Assembly (NCBI GenBank): GCA_029168955.1
Contig: JAPDOI010001341.1
Coordinates: forward strand, 102,501 to 166,500
DNA from: Aplectana chamaeleonis
Lineage: Eukaryota; Nematoda; Chromadorea; Rhabditida; Cosmocercidae
Reading direction: 5' to 3'
Length of the DNA stretch: 64,000 bases
This document shows positions 12,310-24,848 of this stretch, piece after piece. Both the position numbers and the translations under genes were made by a program. The notes beneath the pieces are model-generated. The model saw only the letters and a list, made by a program, of their open reading frames with translations. It was not told where the DNA came from and ran no database searches. How positions within the stretch are numbered: position 1 is the first letter of the stretch; each line of letters starts with the position of its first letter.

Positions 12310-13150
12310 ATGTTGCCAACCCACCTCTATCTCATTGCAATGATCGGTGGTTTGCATGCAACGAGCTGAGTTCAGAAGATCAATAAATAACTGATAACGT
12401 AGGAACCCAGCTAGATTTCTTCTTCCAACTTTTAGAAGAGTCTTTTCAGTTGTTTTAAAGGCCATCGTATAGGTCACATTTGTGCTACATCCTCCCAATC
12501 CAACGTTCTGGTTTCTTTCTTTTTTTGGTCGTTTTTGATCTACCCGTGAAGACTGGATGAATTTTTAAAATTTCAAATGGTTCTTTTCCAACTCCTCTAC
12601 AACCCCCAGAAGACCGTTTTTCGAAACTTTATTTTGAGTTCAAGGTGGTCCCTTGTAAGATCTTTAAGTCTCTTCTCATAATATTACATCAAACACTGGA
12701 CAGGCCGAAGCAATCGTTAGCGAGCAAAAAAATAGAAGGATTCTTGTCAAAAAAGTACGGCCTGGCGTTCATGATGCGATGTGCACTTGAGTTCATTACG
12801 CATTGGGCACGAAATGTGCTCCTCGCTTGCCCCTTGATAGACGCTTCACGCATAGAACGCGGAGTGGCTGTCTAGCCGTCTTCATTAGCGTTCTTGCATG
12901 CCACCACGCTCGTTATGTCAACCATCTACCCTCTATTTCGAGGCCAACTTTGGTGCGTGCCATTGCGTACACGTACCCAGAACACGCGACGCATCGGGTT
13001 CGTGCGAGCTTGCTCGTCTCGTCGGCTGATCGAGGGCTTTTTTAGTTTTCTAAATTCTCAGGCCTTGATTCATCTGTTTTTGAGCTTTGTATGTTATGAT
13101 TGTTAGGTAGACTCTGTTTGCTACAGTTGTTTTCTCAGGAATAATATAGT
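12310..13150. other. No recognisable gene
   Basis: Short overlapping frames only, for example 12645-12875, without family resemblance. Confidence 0.4.
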
Positions 13151-13154
13151 TGGG

Positions 13155-13555
13155 CCCTGGACGAAAAAACCGAATATCGACTAGATTCGAATGAACCTTT
13201 TTAAGGTCCGAATTCCGAATTGATTCGAATGACCCTTTTTTCGGGGTCCGAATTTTTAATAGATTTGAATAAGTTCGATTCGAATATTTTCGATTAATTT
13301 CGAATCGCCAAATTGAAAACAGCCCAGGCGAGCAGTCATTGTATTGGAGTGAAATTGACTGCGCACGCATGCTGAATGTTCATTCGGATTGTAGGCATCG
13401 AATGAATTTTGACTAATATTCGAATGGCACTGTGTTTTGAGGGCCGCATTTTGAATAATATTTGAATGGTGCGATTTTCGAAATTCCGAATTTGAATGGG
13501 TATTCGAATGACATTTATTCCAATTGCTCGATTCGGAGCTATTCGAATGGCTTAG
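13155..13555. repeat. Oligomer tract, ATTCGAATG words
   Basis: More than a dozen variants of ATTCGAAT, TTCGAATG and GATTCGAA spread over about 400 bp, densest at 13170-13310 and 13400-13550. The core is palindromic (TTCGAA). No coding frame. Confidence 0.7.
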
Positions 13556-14495
13556 CTATGTGGAATTACCTGATACATCGGCCAGGAGTAGGATTCCTCA
13601 ATTTCTGGTAGAGTTTCTTGTGTACCATTTATGCCAGACGAATTCGCCAAAATGTGTTGCTAAGCCCTGACACTACCCGCGTTTGGGGAAAAGCTTCTAA
13701 GGAAGGTCCAAAACAATAGGAAAACAGCTGAACAAGAAACAAATCGAAGATAAAAAGAGTCATGCACACATAGACTAATTTCTCGTGGAGTAGACCTGAA
13801 TAAACAGTAGAAAAAACAATAACGCCCGTGGTCAACTGGAGAGTTCACACAAAAAACCTTGACAAAAAGTGAAAAAACTCTATCCGTCACCGAAGTTCCC
13901 TGCTATTTCTGAATTACAAACTTACACAAAAGGAGCCTACGTGGCAATAAGAAGAAACAAAACTCAAAAAGATTATTACAAGGTCTGGGAAAACAGAAAA
14001 GTTCCATAAGATTACGAAAAACTCACGCGATCAACTGAGCAGCTGAGGAAGCTCCAACGAATTCGATGCGTCGCGTGTTCGAAGCGCGTGTCCGCAGTTT
14101 CAAGCTGCGATCGTGACAATGCCTGGCCGCACGCGTTTTGCAGGGTTTCTAGTCTGAGACGAGTTTCACCACCATCATCTTCAATCAGCTTACACTATGT
14201 TCCTGAGCTAAGATTAGTTGACCGCGACGCGTTAGTGGGCCCGCTTACTACGATTTCTCCTTCTGTCTCACGCATGCGAAGGAACCAAGTAAATCTTGCT
14301 CCGACGTAGAGTGTATGTCATGGTGTACTGTTATTACCGGAATGAAATTCTGGTGCGCAGTTGCGGACGACCGCTGTTACAGAACGCAACATGATGACAA
14401 TGGTGTGAAGACGAAGTTAAGTTGTGCTGGGATCACGTGGTCCCAACACGATTATCGTAGTGTTGTGTGCTGCAGTATAGTTTACGTATTCGATT
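13556..14495. other. No recognisable gene
   Basis: Open frames of 68-76 codons near 13629-13890 (minus) and 14088-14309 (plus) have no recognisable motifs. No clear repeat. Confidence 0.4.
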
Positions 14496-14499
14496 TAGT

Positions 14500-14725
14500 C
14501 TGACGCATGGACTATACATTCCATTCGATGGCCAAAATCGCGTCGGATCGGATTTTCGGATATTGCCGATTTTGCGAAACCGACTCATCGGATAAAACTG
14601 ATTTTGGCCCAAACGAGAATTTCGGATAACGGATCCTGTCCGAAATGAGAATTTTCGACCGGATCGGTTATTGGATATCCGATCGGATAAAATCGTACCC
14701 ACCGGATAATTCGGATGAAAAAACA
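14500..14725. repeat. TCGGAT-word element, copy 1
   Basis: One end reads CTATACATTCCATTCGATGG and is followed by many TCGGAT, ATCCGAT and ATTTCGGATA words. The copy at 17510-17850 carries the inverted form of the same end. Confidence 0.65.
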
Positions 14726-15289
14726 GATAAGACAAATTTTCAGTTCTACTGAAGAGTCAACTCCGTGTATTCAAGCAAATAGAATACTAAAACCAAATGT
14801 TATCTTCATATATTATTGTAGAAAGGCGGAAACCAGAAACCTCTTGAAGTAATCAGAATGAGGCGTAAGCAAAATGCTTTGGCCGTACATAGCACGAGAC
14901 TTAGAAAAGTTCGAGCACAATCTCCAGGAGTTATTTCGGCTGCTTTTTTCAATGTTCGCGTCCGGAAAAAGGGGAGATATGACCGATGATAGGAGACAAA
15001 GGGGTTGCCCAATAACTGGGTTCCGCCAGGCCGCGGTGACGTCATTACTCAGTGTTTCACCCTCCGTTAACTTCACAACACCCGGAATGTTCCCTTTCAC
15101 AATGCGAATAGTAAGTGACCCAGAGGTTTGATATTCTATACAGAGTTGTTTTTCTAAGTGGACTTATTTGACAGATATACGACTACCTAAGATCGCGGCG
15201 GGTACGAGTGCTCATAGAATCCTTGACGAAGGATGACACATTCCGGCTCCCCGCCACTGAATGGAAGACTAGGATTTTGACAAATTCAA

Positions 15290-15790
15290 GTACTGACGTA
15301 TAACATCATTCCTGGACCCCACTCCACGTTTCCACGAGAACACACGTATACGTGCTGCTGCAGCCAATTCACGCAACAACATTCTGCGTGCTTTTGCCGG
15401 CACTGCCTGGGGCAACGCAAAGCAAGTTCTGCGTACAATATATAGAGCCATGGTACTGTATGTTTTGGAACCTCCGAGCTCTCGCGTAGAGGACTGCAGA
15501 TGACTGAGCATACAGGTTTCATGACAGAATACTTGTCTGCTGCTCAGCCCTGTCCCATATATGGCGGTGTGCCTCCTCGAGTCTATGATGGTGAAGCTGA
15601 CCTGCCCAGGCGTACCTACGTCAAGGCCTACGCACACAGGATTGACCAGTCAGTCCCCGATAAATGTCCTGATTGCTAACATGTTGGACATGACTCATTG
15701 CCTCCAATTTCATGTCCTTCAGACCTACAACCCTGTCTGCTCAAGATTTATGGTACAAGTCGTGTGAGGTTGCCAACTATAAGAAGAATA
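15290..15790 (+). pseudogene. Non-LTR retrotransposon reverse transcriptase, 3' remnant
   Basis: The frame reading RNNILRAFAGTAWGNAKQ and LRTIYRAMVLYVLE corresponds to the RT thumb region of the LINE at 31774-32870 (KLNVLKALGGTSWGSSKE). Further on, RIDQSVPDKCPDC, an HDSLP stretch and a CPSD motif match the C-terminal cysteine-rich motif of that same LINE. Frameshifts and stops separate the blocks, so it is a dead copy. The domain order is typical of jockey-like LINEs, which is family knowledge; the subfamily is not resolved. Confidence 0.75.
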
Positions 15791-15929
15791 GTAGACGGAA
15801 GAATCTTGTGGATTTCGAAATGTTAATTCTGGCGCCGACAATGCGTCAATACACATGTGCGCGCGTAAATCGCAGGCGCACATCATCGTCATTTGCGTCG
15901 TGCACGTCGACGGAGATTGATTTCAAATT

Positions 15930-16446
15930 TCGAATTCTGGAAATTTAGCTTCCTGGCAAAAGTAACGATTTGGTAATGGTGAAAAAAAGTTTCAAAAATA
16001 CCTTGAAATATCTTAAAAATGATTTGGCGTAAAATAGCCTGGAGTAATAAAAGCTAGAAATGAAGTGGAAATAACCAAAAATGCGATTTGGTGGTCGATC
16101 ATTTCACAAGCTTCTCTGTTAAACTTATCAAAACGAAATCAAGCACGATATGGAATAGAGTTCACCTAGCTTGACCTATGCTGATTTCCTCATTACAGCT
16201 TTCAAAAATGGCTTAATGTTTCCGTTGCGCGCTTGATTTTGTTTTGATAAGTTTAACAGAGAAGCTTGCGAAATGATCGACCACCAAATCGCATTTTTTG
16301 GTTATTTCACTTCATTTCTAGCTTTTTATTACTCCAGGCTATTTTACGCCAAATCATTTTAAGATATTTCAAGACGTTTTTGAAACTTTTTTGTTTCACC
16401 ATTACCAAATCGTTACTTTTCCCAGGAAGCTAAATTTTCAGAAATT
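15930..16446. mobile_element. Foldback element with about 225-bp arms
   Basis: The block around GATTTGGTGGTCGATCATTT at 16084-16103 and its neighbours to 15938 are mirrored between 16220 and 16446 at roughly 90 percent identity. The centre is near 16190. The ends read AAATTTAGCTTCCTGG on both sides (inverted). No coding frame. Confidence 0.85.
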
Positions 16447-16597
16447 TCACTTATTTTTCCTGAAGGTTCCTTTCTGACTTCAATATTGCTCAGAAATTTC
16501 CATTTTGGAATGATGAAGCATCTAACAAACGATATTGCCGTATGAGTACAATTTTTTTAAAACTTATGACCCAAAACCATAAAAATACCACTCAATC

Positions 16598-16915
16598 CCG
16601 CATTTTGTGCAACATGTGAGAGCTCAATATTATTGATCATTAATATTTGTTCTTGCCTGATGAGAAGAGTTTCCAAACAAGTGACTTCATTAATATTTGA
16701 TCTTGCATGATGAGAAAATTTCCCAAAAAAGTGAACAATAAAAAGCATTGCGGCATTTTGTGCAACGGGCGAAAAATCAATATTATTGATTGGTTTTATC
16801 GATAATGACTGATTAGCAAAATTTCCCAACCAAGAAAACCAATCACTTCAGTAATCACTACTACTGGCCGCATTTAGTGCAGAAAGCGCCAAAATCGATA
16901 ATATTGATTATCGAT
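16598..16915. repeat. Degenerate tandem repeat, 120-155 bp units
   Basis: CGCATTTTGTGCAACATGTG, CGGCATTTTGTGCAACGGGC and CCGCATTTAGTGCAGAAAGC each precede an AATATTATTGAT-like segment. Sub-repeats CTTGCNTGATGAGAA also occur twice. Three partial units. Confidence 0.7.
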
Positions 16916-17099
16916 CGATGACGCGTCATGAGTACGAATTCTGAGAAGTTCAGTACTTACCTCCGACGACCTGTGTTGGTTGGCTGCAGATTCACCCACC
17001 CACCACGGTCTCCACAGTCGTAGCAGAAAGAAGCAGTTTTCGTGCTCCACGGCTAATTTAGTATGTAAACCCACGATTTTGAGGTACCCTTCAAAGTTG

Positions 17100-17470
17100 A
17101 GGTATCAAGTTCAAAATGGAATGAGAGCGACCTGCATCCATTTCCAGCCCCCTGTCCAAAAATGAGCTACCTAGCTCAATTTTAAGTGTACCCGCAAGAT
17201 CGTGAATGCCGTCTGAAAAAAGAAAAGGAGATTAACAACAAAAACGCGCGGTCTTTCACTTTTTACTCGAAAACCAGTAAACCATTCCAAACCATTTTTG
17301 GGTTACTACACCAACTTTTTGCGCTCTTTTCAATGCAATTTAGAGCTAATTTCTTCGTTCACTCTGAATTGAGATTTCGAAAAACGGGTCGCGCGCATGG
17401 CCAATTCAAAACCAAATCTGGTGCGCGCTTCGCGCGCACCACAATAAGGCACCAACATGGGCAGTGGGTC
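17100..17470. repeat. Dispersed repeat paired with 44000-44285
   Basis: Both copies share AAAATGAGCT, TTTTAAGTGT, CAAGATCGTGAA, GAGATTAAC and ACCATTC in the same order and finish with a GC palindrome. Here that is GGTGCGCGCTTCGCGCGCAC. A terminal hairpin is reminiscent of Helitron 3' ends, but the CTRR terminus is absent, so classification is open. Confidence 0.7.
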
Positions 17471-17509
17471 AGGAATCACCTTTAGGGCGCGATTGTTGAA
17501 TTGAGTAAA

Positions 17510-17850
17510 ATGAACGCAGATCTATCCGGTTTTATGCCAAATTATCCGATTTCCCTCTGAAATTATCCGATTTTCATCCGAAATTACCCGATTTTCATTC
17601 AATTTCGATCCAATCGATTATCCGTTTTAACCGTTCTCTATCCGATTATCCGCTTTTATGATCGGATCCTTCGATTTTCACTTTTCCGGATATCGGATAT
17701 TTCGGATATCGTGTTTCTTCGTCTGATCGGATTTCGGGTCAATCCGAAATCGTCATTTTGACGTCGGATAGGATTTCTCGGATAATTGTACTATCGGATT
17801 ATCCGACCCGGATATTCGAAACCGACTCCGTCGGATGGAGTGAATAGCAT
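17510..17850. repeat. TCGGAT-word element, copy 2
   Basis: Some twenty variants of ATTATCCGATTTTC, GGATATCGGATAT and TCGGATTATCCG, ending GTCGGATGGAGTGAATAG, the inverted relative of the end of copy 1 at 14510. The core word flips strand in mid-element, giving large-scale palindromy. Confidence 0.7.
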
Positions 17851-18277
17851 GGACCAGGCGGCTGGCAGTGCGGTGTTGGGGGAATCACAGGCCGATGGGG
17901 TTTCGATCGGGCGCGTGGTGATCTGCCGTCGCAGCCTCGTCCATTCATCAGACTAAAATTGTTACGTGAACTCTATGTACGTGAGTTTCTTGGCTCTGCA
18001 GTTGTCCTGGTTTTTTTTTGTCGTCTATGCTTGCTTTGTGGTATTGGGCGCGTCATAATGATGCTTGTAAGAGCTTTTTGTTTCGGTTTCCGCCATGCTT
18101 GAAGTTGAAAGCTGTACTGGCATCATTATGAAGCATATCGCGCAACATATCGATCACAAACCACATCAGAGAATGGAGTAAAACTGGAAAAAGCAGAAAC
18201 CTGCCTATCCATCGGATTGAAGGCGATCGCAGTGGAACTCGTCCCATCACAGTCGGTAACGGGGAGTTCTCAGAAAG

Positions 18278-19433
18278 ATGAAAACATATTACATGTAATA
18301 TAAAGTGTAAGATGCTTGAGAAATGCAGGTGTCTTACCTTTATATGGCACGTAACCTACACTTGTAGTACATGTAACATACACTTACATGACAGGTAACA
18401 TACATTTGTATTTCATGTAACTTGAATAGAGCGGCAAGTTGAAGCTCGATGCTTCATGCATGAATCTGTGGATTCCAAGCTTGCTGCTTCAGGTACGAAT
18501 CAGCAACCTTCAGGCTCCTGGTATGCCCTCTTGGACATCCCAAAGCTTAAAGCTTGCTGCTCCATAACTGAAGCAGCAAGCTTGGAACCCACAGGCTCAT
18601 GCATCAAGCAATGGCAGAAGCTTGCTTCAAAAATATTGCATTTCAATCCCACAAATCTTCCCCACGATTAGCACGAACCATGAGGAGCGAGACTCGAGCA
18701 GGGCGAGTGACCACCTAACGAATGTCAATCTAATGGTCCTGCGCTCACCAACTAGGTACTCGACGACCCGTACGCTGTGCAGATTTGAAGAAGGTGTTCA
18801 GCATGGTCCCTTAGTTCCTGGAGACAACTTTTATACTAAGTGTAATTTACAAGAGTAGAGATGATTCACATGTAACTTACATTGATCGAGATATATTAAA
18901 AGTATATTGTAATCGTCACTTATGTTACAAGTATCAATTTTTCAGCAATTTCAAACATATTACATGTAAATTATCCTGGCAAATGTATGTGGCATGCAAC
19001 TTTCGATGTGCGAGCGAGGGGACGATAGATCGCATGTAGCATAAAGTGCATCCGAAAGAGAATGGCGGACCATGCGGCTGGCGTGCTTGGCAGGCGGCCG
19101 TCGCATTCGCCGCTCTCGGACGAGCATGCGAAACGTCCTCCACAACCATCGACTACGAACGGGGCCGGCGCCGGCTGACAGTAAACATTGCGCCGATCAA
19201 TCAACTCTACAGCAGGGGCAGGGAGGATGGCCGCCGTTCGAATCCAACACTCATCCGAAAGCGGCACATGCGACGGCAGCCTACCAAGCACGCCGGCCGC
19301 ATGGGCCGCCATTCTCATTCGGACACACTTTACATGGGTCGAGATAATTCGCACGTATTGTATGTGCATAGACTGATCTATGTCACAGGTATATTGTTTC
19401 AGGCCTTTTATATTACATGTAATATGTTTTCAT
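18278..19433. mobile_element. 1.16-kb TIR element with ACATGTAAC interior
   Basis: The two ends share a perfect inverted repeat of 27 bp beginning ATGAAAACATATTACATG. Between them lie repeated ACATGTAACATACAC words, a block of AAGCTTGCTGCTTCA-like words (18435-18620) in both senses, and a nested TIR element (19044-19330). There is no transposase frame. Confidence 0.85.
19044..19330. mobile_element. GTGTCCGAATGAGAATGG-type MITE, nested
   Basis: The left end GCATCCGAAAGAGAATGGCGG and the right end CCGCCATTCTCATTCGGACA are inverted. Related copies lie at 43183 (partial) and 56227. The interior is GC-rich (GGCAGGCGGCCGTCGC). Minus and plus frames of 62-135 codons run across it, as expected for a GC-rich palindrome, and are not taken as genes. 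Confidence 0.8.
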
Positions 19434-19808
19434 TTTTTAGAGTTCACCCCTGAACTATTGGCACATATTAGACCATAACCATTTCAGATTTTGTAGAACA
19501 AATAAAACCCGCTGTGAGGATGGTGCAAATATTCGAGTTTATCCTACACCCACTACAGAACTACCTATGTGAACTGTGAATGTAACTAGAAAGTGTTCAC
19601 TTGCAAATGCTTTTCAGGGATGCGAGCTATTTACAATTTTTTTACGTATATCTTCAAAGAATCTTGACCGATAACATTCCAGTTCCGTATGAGTTACCCT
19701 GTCATTCAAAGTTTTATTGTTACTCTTATCTCTTCTTGCCTCATGTTGTCATACCTGAAGTGGTGTCTAACGAAGATCGTCCTATTTGGTAGTTATTCTT
19801 CTTTCAAC

Positions 19809-20247
19809 TTGAAGACAGCATACACGCTCAAAATGCTATAAATTCTATTGTAGAAAAAGTTCTGAGGAGATAGTGTTGAGGCCTAACAAAAAAAAACGGT
19901 GTAAATATAGAAACAAGGGTTGCTCTGTGTTGGATTGGAAGTGAACGAGTTACACCGTAACGTGGACTCGTACGGCCTGTACTAGAACGCTAACGCCGTT
20001 AGAAGCGTCGAGAACTGGCCAAAGTGACCGTATTTGAGCAAGCGATTCGAGAGCTTTTGTGCTTTGTGGACGGGGTTCAGCGAAAAAAGTGTGAAGTCCC
20101 GACGCTTTGAGGCTCAAGATGTCTCAAATACGGTTATTTTGGCTCAGTGATGCCACTTCTAACTACGTAAGCGTTTTACTTCAGGCCGTATGAGTCAAAT
20201 AGCGCCACCATCTCTGTCACTTGCGTGAGAGTGTATGCTGCCTCCAA
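19809..20247. mobile_element. AAAGGCAGC-type MITE, diverged copy m
   Basis: TTGAAGACAGCATACACGCT at the left and GAGAGTGTATGCTGCCTCCAA at the right are inverted. The interior is an imperfect palindrome related to the element at 38273-38932. Terminal TTAA sites are decayed. Confidence 0.65.
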
Positions 20248-20852
20248 ATCCCAATGAGAGATGTAAACAGAATTTGCGTAAACGGTTCATTGTCTCTCCA
20301 CACCTTGAAGTGCATGACTGTAGTGTTTAGTTGAATTATTATCGTTTCCATTAGTGAAAAGGGTACTCTGTTATCTTCTGTAGCTGCAGTAGACACACCC
20401 ATTCCTATACTTTTCGTCTCTTTTTATGTTGTTTCGGTCTAGACGTCATATTCTGTCTTGACCTATTGTTGAATGTCACCGACTCTTATTGTTGGATTGG
20501 TCTACATCATACTGTTTTGATGAAATCTTCGTTCGCACTTTGTAACTTTTTTCTAACAACATCTGTAACCTTTGTAAATGAAACTTGACATAGTATGATA
20601 TAAGTTCTTTTTTGTGGTAATGTTCCTCACCTAGAATGTTAACCGAAGTACAGTCGGCACGCAAATCGCAGTAAAAAGTGCCAGTGCGATACGTGCCAAG
20701 CAATAGCGACTGGTCCAGTAAATTCTCACGAGTCGCGTGGGGACCAGGCTCACATGGTAGAAATGGAATGTCGCAAGAACAATTTGCATGCAACTGCCGC
20801 GGTCGCTAGCTTGAAAAATGGGTTTCCCTTGAACTCGGAAACCGTGCGGTAA

Positions 20853-21375
20853 TTAAAGGCATCGTTCACGATGGATTTCGTTTTCGAGTTTTCCATATAT
20901 AATGAGAGCTATGGTTCCCTCTATAACAGCTACGTTGAAAAAAACTATCTCAATCGACTTTTGACAAAGGAAGAGTAGATGGTCAGAGATAGCTGTTTCG
21001 ACCGACGATCTCACGATCAAATGAAGTTTATCATTCCTTCAAGTGATTTCTTGAGAAGGAAAGGTTGACTGATGAGTGTAGAAAAGTCATTCTTCACGTA
21101 ATCGTATGGTATTCCATCAATTCCATCAATTTCCCCTCAGTTGCACTGTATGCAATGTTGAAAATTTACTAATATGATGGCTGAAAGCAAATTGTGTCAG
21201 ATGACTGATGGAGGGCCGGTCTCTTTTGACGGAATTTGAGACATTCAACCTCAGTTATCTTTACAATAAGGCGGTTTAACCGAACGAACTCTCCCTACGT
21301 TCTTAGGTGAGCTCAGAAAATCATTTGAACCGAAAAAAAACCGTGAGTGGTTTTGAGCGCGTACGATGCCTTTAA
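20853..21375. mobile_element. AAAGGCATCG-type MITE, copy e
   Basis: Bounded by TTAAAGGCATCGTTCACGAT and CGTACGATGCCTTTAA with intact TTAA on both sides. The interior is non-coding. Confidence 0.85.
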
Positions 21376-23569
21376 TCCCTGTCGCGGCTGTCCGTCGCGG
21401 TGGAGCACATATTTATACAATAATATTTCGTTGCCGGCGTATACTGCGTGATTCACGTATTAACTTTGAAGTAGAGTCCACGTGATTATTCTAGTCTGGT
21501 GAATGGACGGTGCTGCGACGGTAGATTGCAGTGCGCGATCGAAACCCCGTTGGCTGGTGGTGCCACAAACACCACACGGTCAGCCTCTCGGTCCATGCGT
21601 CACGCTAAACCTCATACGGAAACCATAAAAGTCAATGTCTTTTTCTCGTACAAATCCATTGCGAATGAACGAATTTTTCAGAGGTGCCACAACTATATAC
21701 TTGGACACCTAGACTTCCGTTTTAGTTAAAATAGCTCTAACTCACGATGTGGTTTACTTGCAATATGTATCAGTTCGTATGTGCATACACGAGGCTTAGG
21801 TTCAATAAACAAAAATTCTCTCACAAGGGAAGGATAATTATATGCCGTGGCCATTCCAGATGAAATTAGCGCTTCTAGTGACCATTTCCGACGTAGAAAC
21901 CGAATGTTTACATTGCAGGCGCGAAACGTTTCTCTAACGGTGTTAAAAAGGTCCTCATATTCGTGTTCGGCACCCCAAATAACCACCCTGTACAAATTCG
22001 AAGCAAAAAAATTTTGCGACCTTATGAGTCTCTCAAGTGAGGTTGTCGCACACCCGCGTAAAGCTTTAAAGGTGGATTTTTTTCTTCCAAACGTCGTCTA
22101 GGGGGAATATTTGGGGCGGTGAAAACGAATATGAGGTTCTTTTGTTGATACTCAAGTTGATTTTTGCAGGTTACGATAGGAATATAGAATTTCGGCTACT
22201 GCAACCCAGAGTAGTTCTCCGAAAAAAAAAAGTTTGAAAAGCATGTGTTTGTGGCATTTGCGTCGGATCAGCCCAATTTTATGAGGCCGTGATCTTCCAA
22301 TCAATAATGATTTTTGCTCGCTTGCGCTCACTCCGACCTACATAGCTCCTCAAGCGATTTCTTTTGTAATATTCTGCCCACAGTTTGTATTTAGTAAGGT
22401 CTGGTTCAGTACTACTGTTTCCTTCCTCAATTTGTAAGCCTGTGCGATTTTAATGATTGTCCGAAAGTCCACATCATTCGTTGTTCTCATTGTGAGAAAA
22501 TTCTCTGTTTTGAACATTCTGTGCACAACTTCCACATGTGCTCACAGCTATAAATTTGTAGCAAGTCCAATTATTTTTGCAGTAAAACACCAGCCGCAAG
22601 AATCAGACATTCACGACTGAAAATATTCATATTCTTACAAGAAAGCTCTCGCACAATAAAACTGCTAATCCTCTACATTTAAGGGACGAAAACGAGTGTT
22701 TCACAAGAGTGCAAAGATCTACGAGCGCGTCGTGGATTCGAAACCGTGACCTCATTTCTCGCTGCAGCACCCACTGTCACTGCGCCAACCAGTCACTTCA
22801 TGAGCGGCTCCGACTTCGTATATGACGGCGTGCCGCCTTGTCCATCATAGCAACACACTTTGGCGTTACAGCCCACTATGGGATGATTCCTGGTGCAGAA
22901 ATCACACCGGTGTTTCTCAGGAGGCGACGAAGACTCGTAGATTGCACGTTATGATGCGTCTACGAGTGAAGCGCTAAAAACGCATATAACTCCGTTCAGA
23001 GAAACGCCTTGCAGCTGCAATGTAAAAATTCGAATTCTACGTCGAAAATTGATTCTAGAAGCGCATATTTCATTCGGAATGGTCACTGCATGTAATTATA
23101 CTTCCCTTGTCAGTTATAACATTCAGTCCTGCAACCTAGGAAGGCCCTTTTCGAAGTCTCCATGTCTTGGCTATTGAAATAGAACTCAATATTAAGAAAA
23201 ATATCACTTTTCGTATCATATTCTTCACACTTTCTGATCTCTTACCGACCAACATTGTCGTCCGGGTGAGTGTAGACAGGGTCCAGCCCGTTGACAAGTG
23301 CCGCGAAATACTTACGACTCCCCCTTGGTGGTCATTCCGCGCGTAAGAACTCCGGAAATTGTGACAACCCTCCCCCACAGACGCTACTACGACAAGAATA
23401 TCGACTTTTGTCGCTGAGAACCGAATCATGGTAGAGACGCAGCGGGCAGCCGAATGGTCTGCGGCGAGAACCGCGGCGCATAGGGCTTCGCGGTGGTATG
23501 CATAGCCAAGCCATACCAAAATCTTTGTTTGGCCGGTTCATTAGTCGGATTCAGTGAATATTACAAGAG
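21376..23569. other. Largely featureless spacer with unassigned frames
   Basis: A minus-strand frame at 21726-21995 (89 codons) and another at 23136-23519 (127 codons, with a hydrophobic segment ILVVVASV and a GTAAGT donor-like site near 23308) are the only candidates. I recognise neither. No repeat boundaries are seen apart from the tRNA-like string near 22727-22800. Confidence 0.35.
22727..22800 (-). other. tRNA-like sequence on the minus strand
   Basis: Read on the minus strand, TGGCGCAGTGACAGTGGG is A-box-like and GGTTTCGAATCC is a B box with one extra T. The A box matches that of the string at 9902. The acceptor arms do not pair, so a SINE head or pseudogene is more likely than a tRNA gene. 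Confidence 0.35.
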
Positions 23570-24036
23570 TTAAAGGCATCGTACGCGCAGAAAACCGTAT
23601 ATTATTTTTTCATGTTTTTGTGTAGCTTGGCCTCTCTAGTGAACGAAAATGTCGAAGGGGCCCATGAAAAACCTTCATTTGTAGAGAAAAGTCAGTAGGA
23701 ACACATTGTAAATACGAATTTGAAATTCGCGCCAAAATCCTTTTTGAAGTTTTTCTGCTTTTGGAGGCCTCGTCACTGTCATTTTCGGAGTTTTTCTGCA
23801 TGTGGAGTTCGTGCCGTAACTATTTTTCATGTTGTCTTACGGTCGCACCAACATTCTAGGAAAAAGTGCTAAATGACTGGTGAGAATTGGTGGCGGATCT
23901 TCATCTTTGACGCCTTCAAACCTCATTGCCCAACGTTTTTGACGCACCAAAGTTTACCAGTGTGGTCTACTGGGCTCAATCATGAAATTGAGCCTGACGA
24001 ATGAAAATTGATTTCCAGCGCGAACGATGCCTTTAA
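23570..24036. mobile_element. AAAGGCATCG-type MITE, copy f
   Basis: Ends are TTAAAGGCATCGTACGCGC and GCGCGAACGATGCCTTTAA. It is the intact, inverted paralogue of copy c (6007-6935) and serves as its empty site for copy d. Confidence 0.88.
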
Positions 24037-24442
24037 ATCTCACGGCGGCTGCGGGGTGTAACTTGCCCATATGCGCGTCCTCAATGTGGATTCTGGGCAA
24101 TGGGTTGGAACTTACGGGTGGGTGAAACTCGAGGGATGCCAGCGAATTACACATTTTTATGGAGATATATATCTTAGTATACCTCGTATTTCCCGCAAGG
24201 GTTATAAACTGTAATACGACTGAAGGGTTGTAAATTTCAAATTCACACTTTTTCAAGTATTAGACTGTATTAGAAGTATGAGAAATATCTACGAGGAGAA
24301 TCCGAAAGATAGGGACTGGTCTCCACTCGGACGACGAACAAGCGAGAACCACTGAAGGTGATACGGCAATAATGTGAAACGCCATTACCCCGCGTGTTTC
24401 TCGTAATGATGTCCGGGCCTAGCGCTGTTTTTGAGTCAGATG

Positions 24443-24848
24443 CAGGGATGAGTGGAATTCCGATTTCAGCAGGTTTTTAGGCCTCGGAATTCCGATTTCC
24501 GGAAAATGGGTGCGGAAATCGGATCAAAATGCGGAAATACTGTGCTCCTCTGGCCCAAGTTCCGGTCCGCGATTGCGTCTCGACAAGCTTTGCGGCCGCA
24601 CGCGCTCAAGTCAGTCGAGTTTCCAGCGCCAAAGCCGGCTCGATATGGCTTTTGTAAACAGTTTTCTCCAAATTTGTTTAGTTTCCAGTTTCCGAAACCC
24701 ACCTAGAGTCAACAGATAGGCGGCTGCGGCGCTGGAAATTCTTCCGACTCGAAAGCGCGCGGCCGCAAAGCGTGACGAGACGCAATTGCGGACCGGAATT
24801 TGGCTCAGAGAAGCACAGTAATCTTAACCTGCATCCACTGAGAGATTC
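24443..24848. mobile_element. CAGGG-headed foldback with about 95-bp arms
   Basis: The left end reads CAGGGATGAGTGGAATTCC and is followed by CCGATTTCCGGAAA words. Segment 24537-24632 (ACTGTGCTCCTCTGGCCCAA to GTTTCCAGCGCC) is inverted at 24727-24820 at roughly 85 percent identity. CCTGCATC at the right mirrors GATGCAGG at the left. Both strands have frames through the arms, and these are not genes. Confidence 0.7.

Noticed and set aside
18960..19453. Overlapping frames of 60-135 codons on both strands
   Set aside because: They follow a GC-rich inverted-repeat MITE, and similar frames appear in its other copies.
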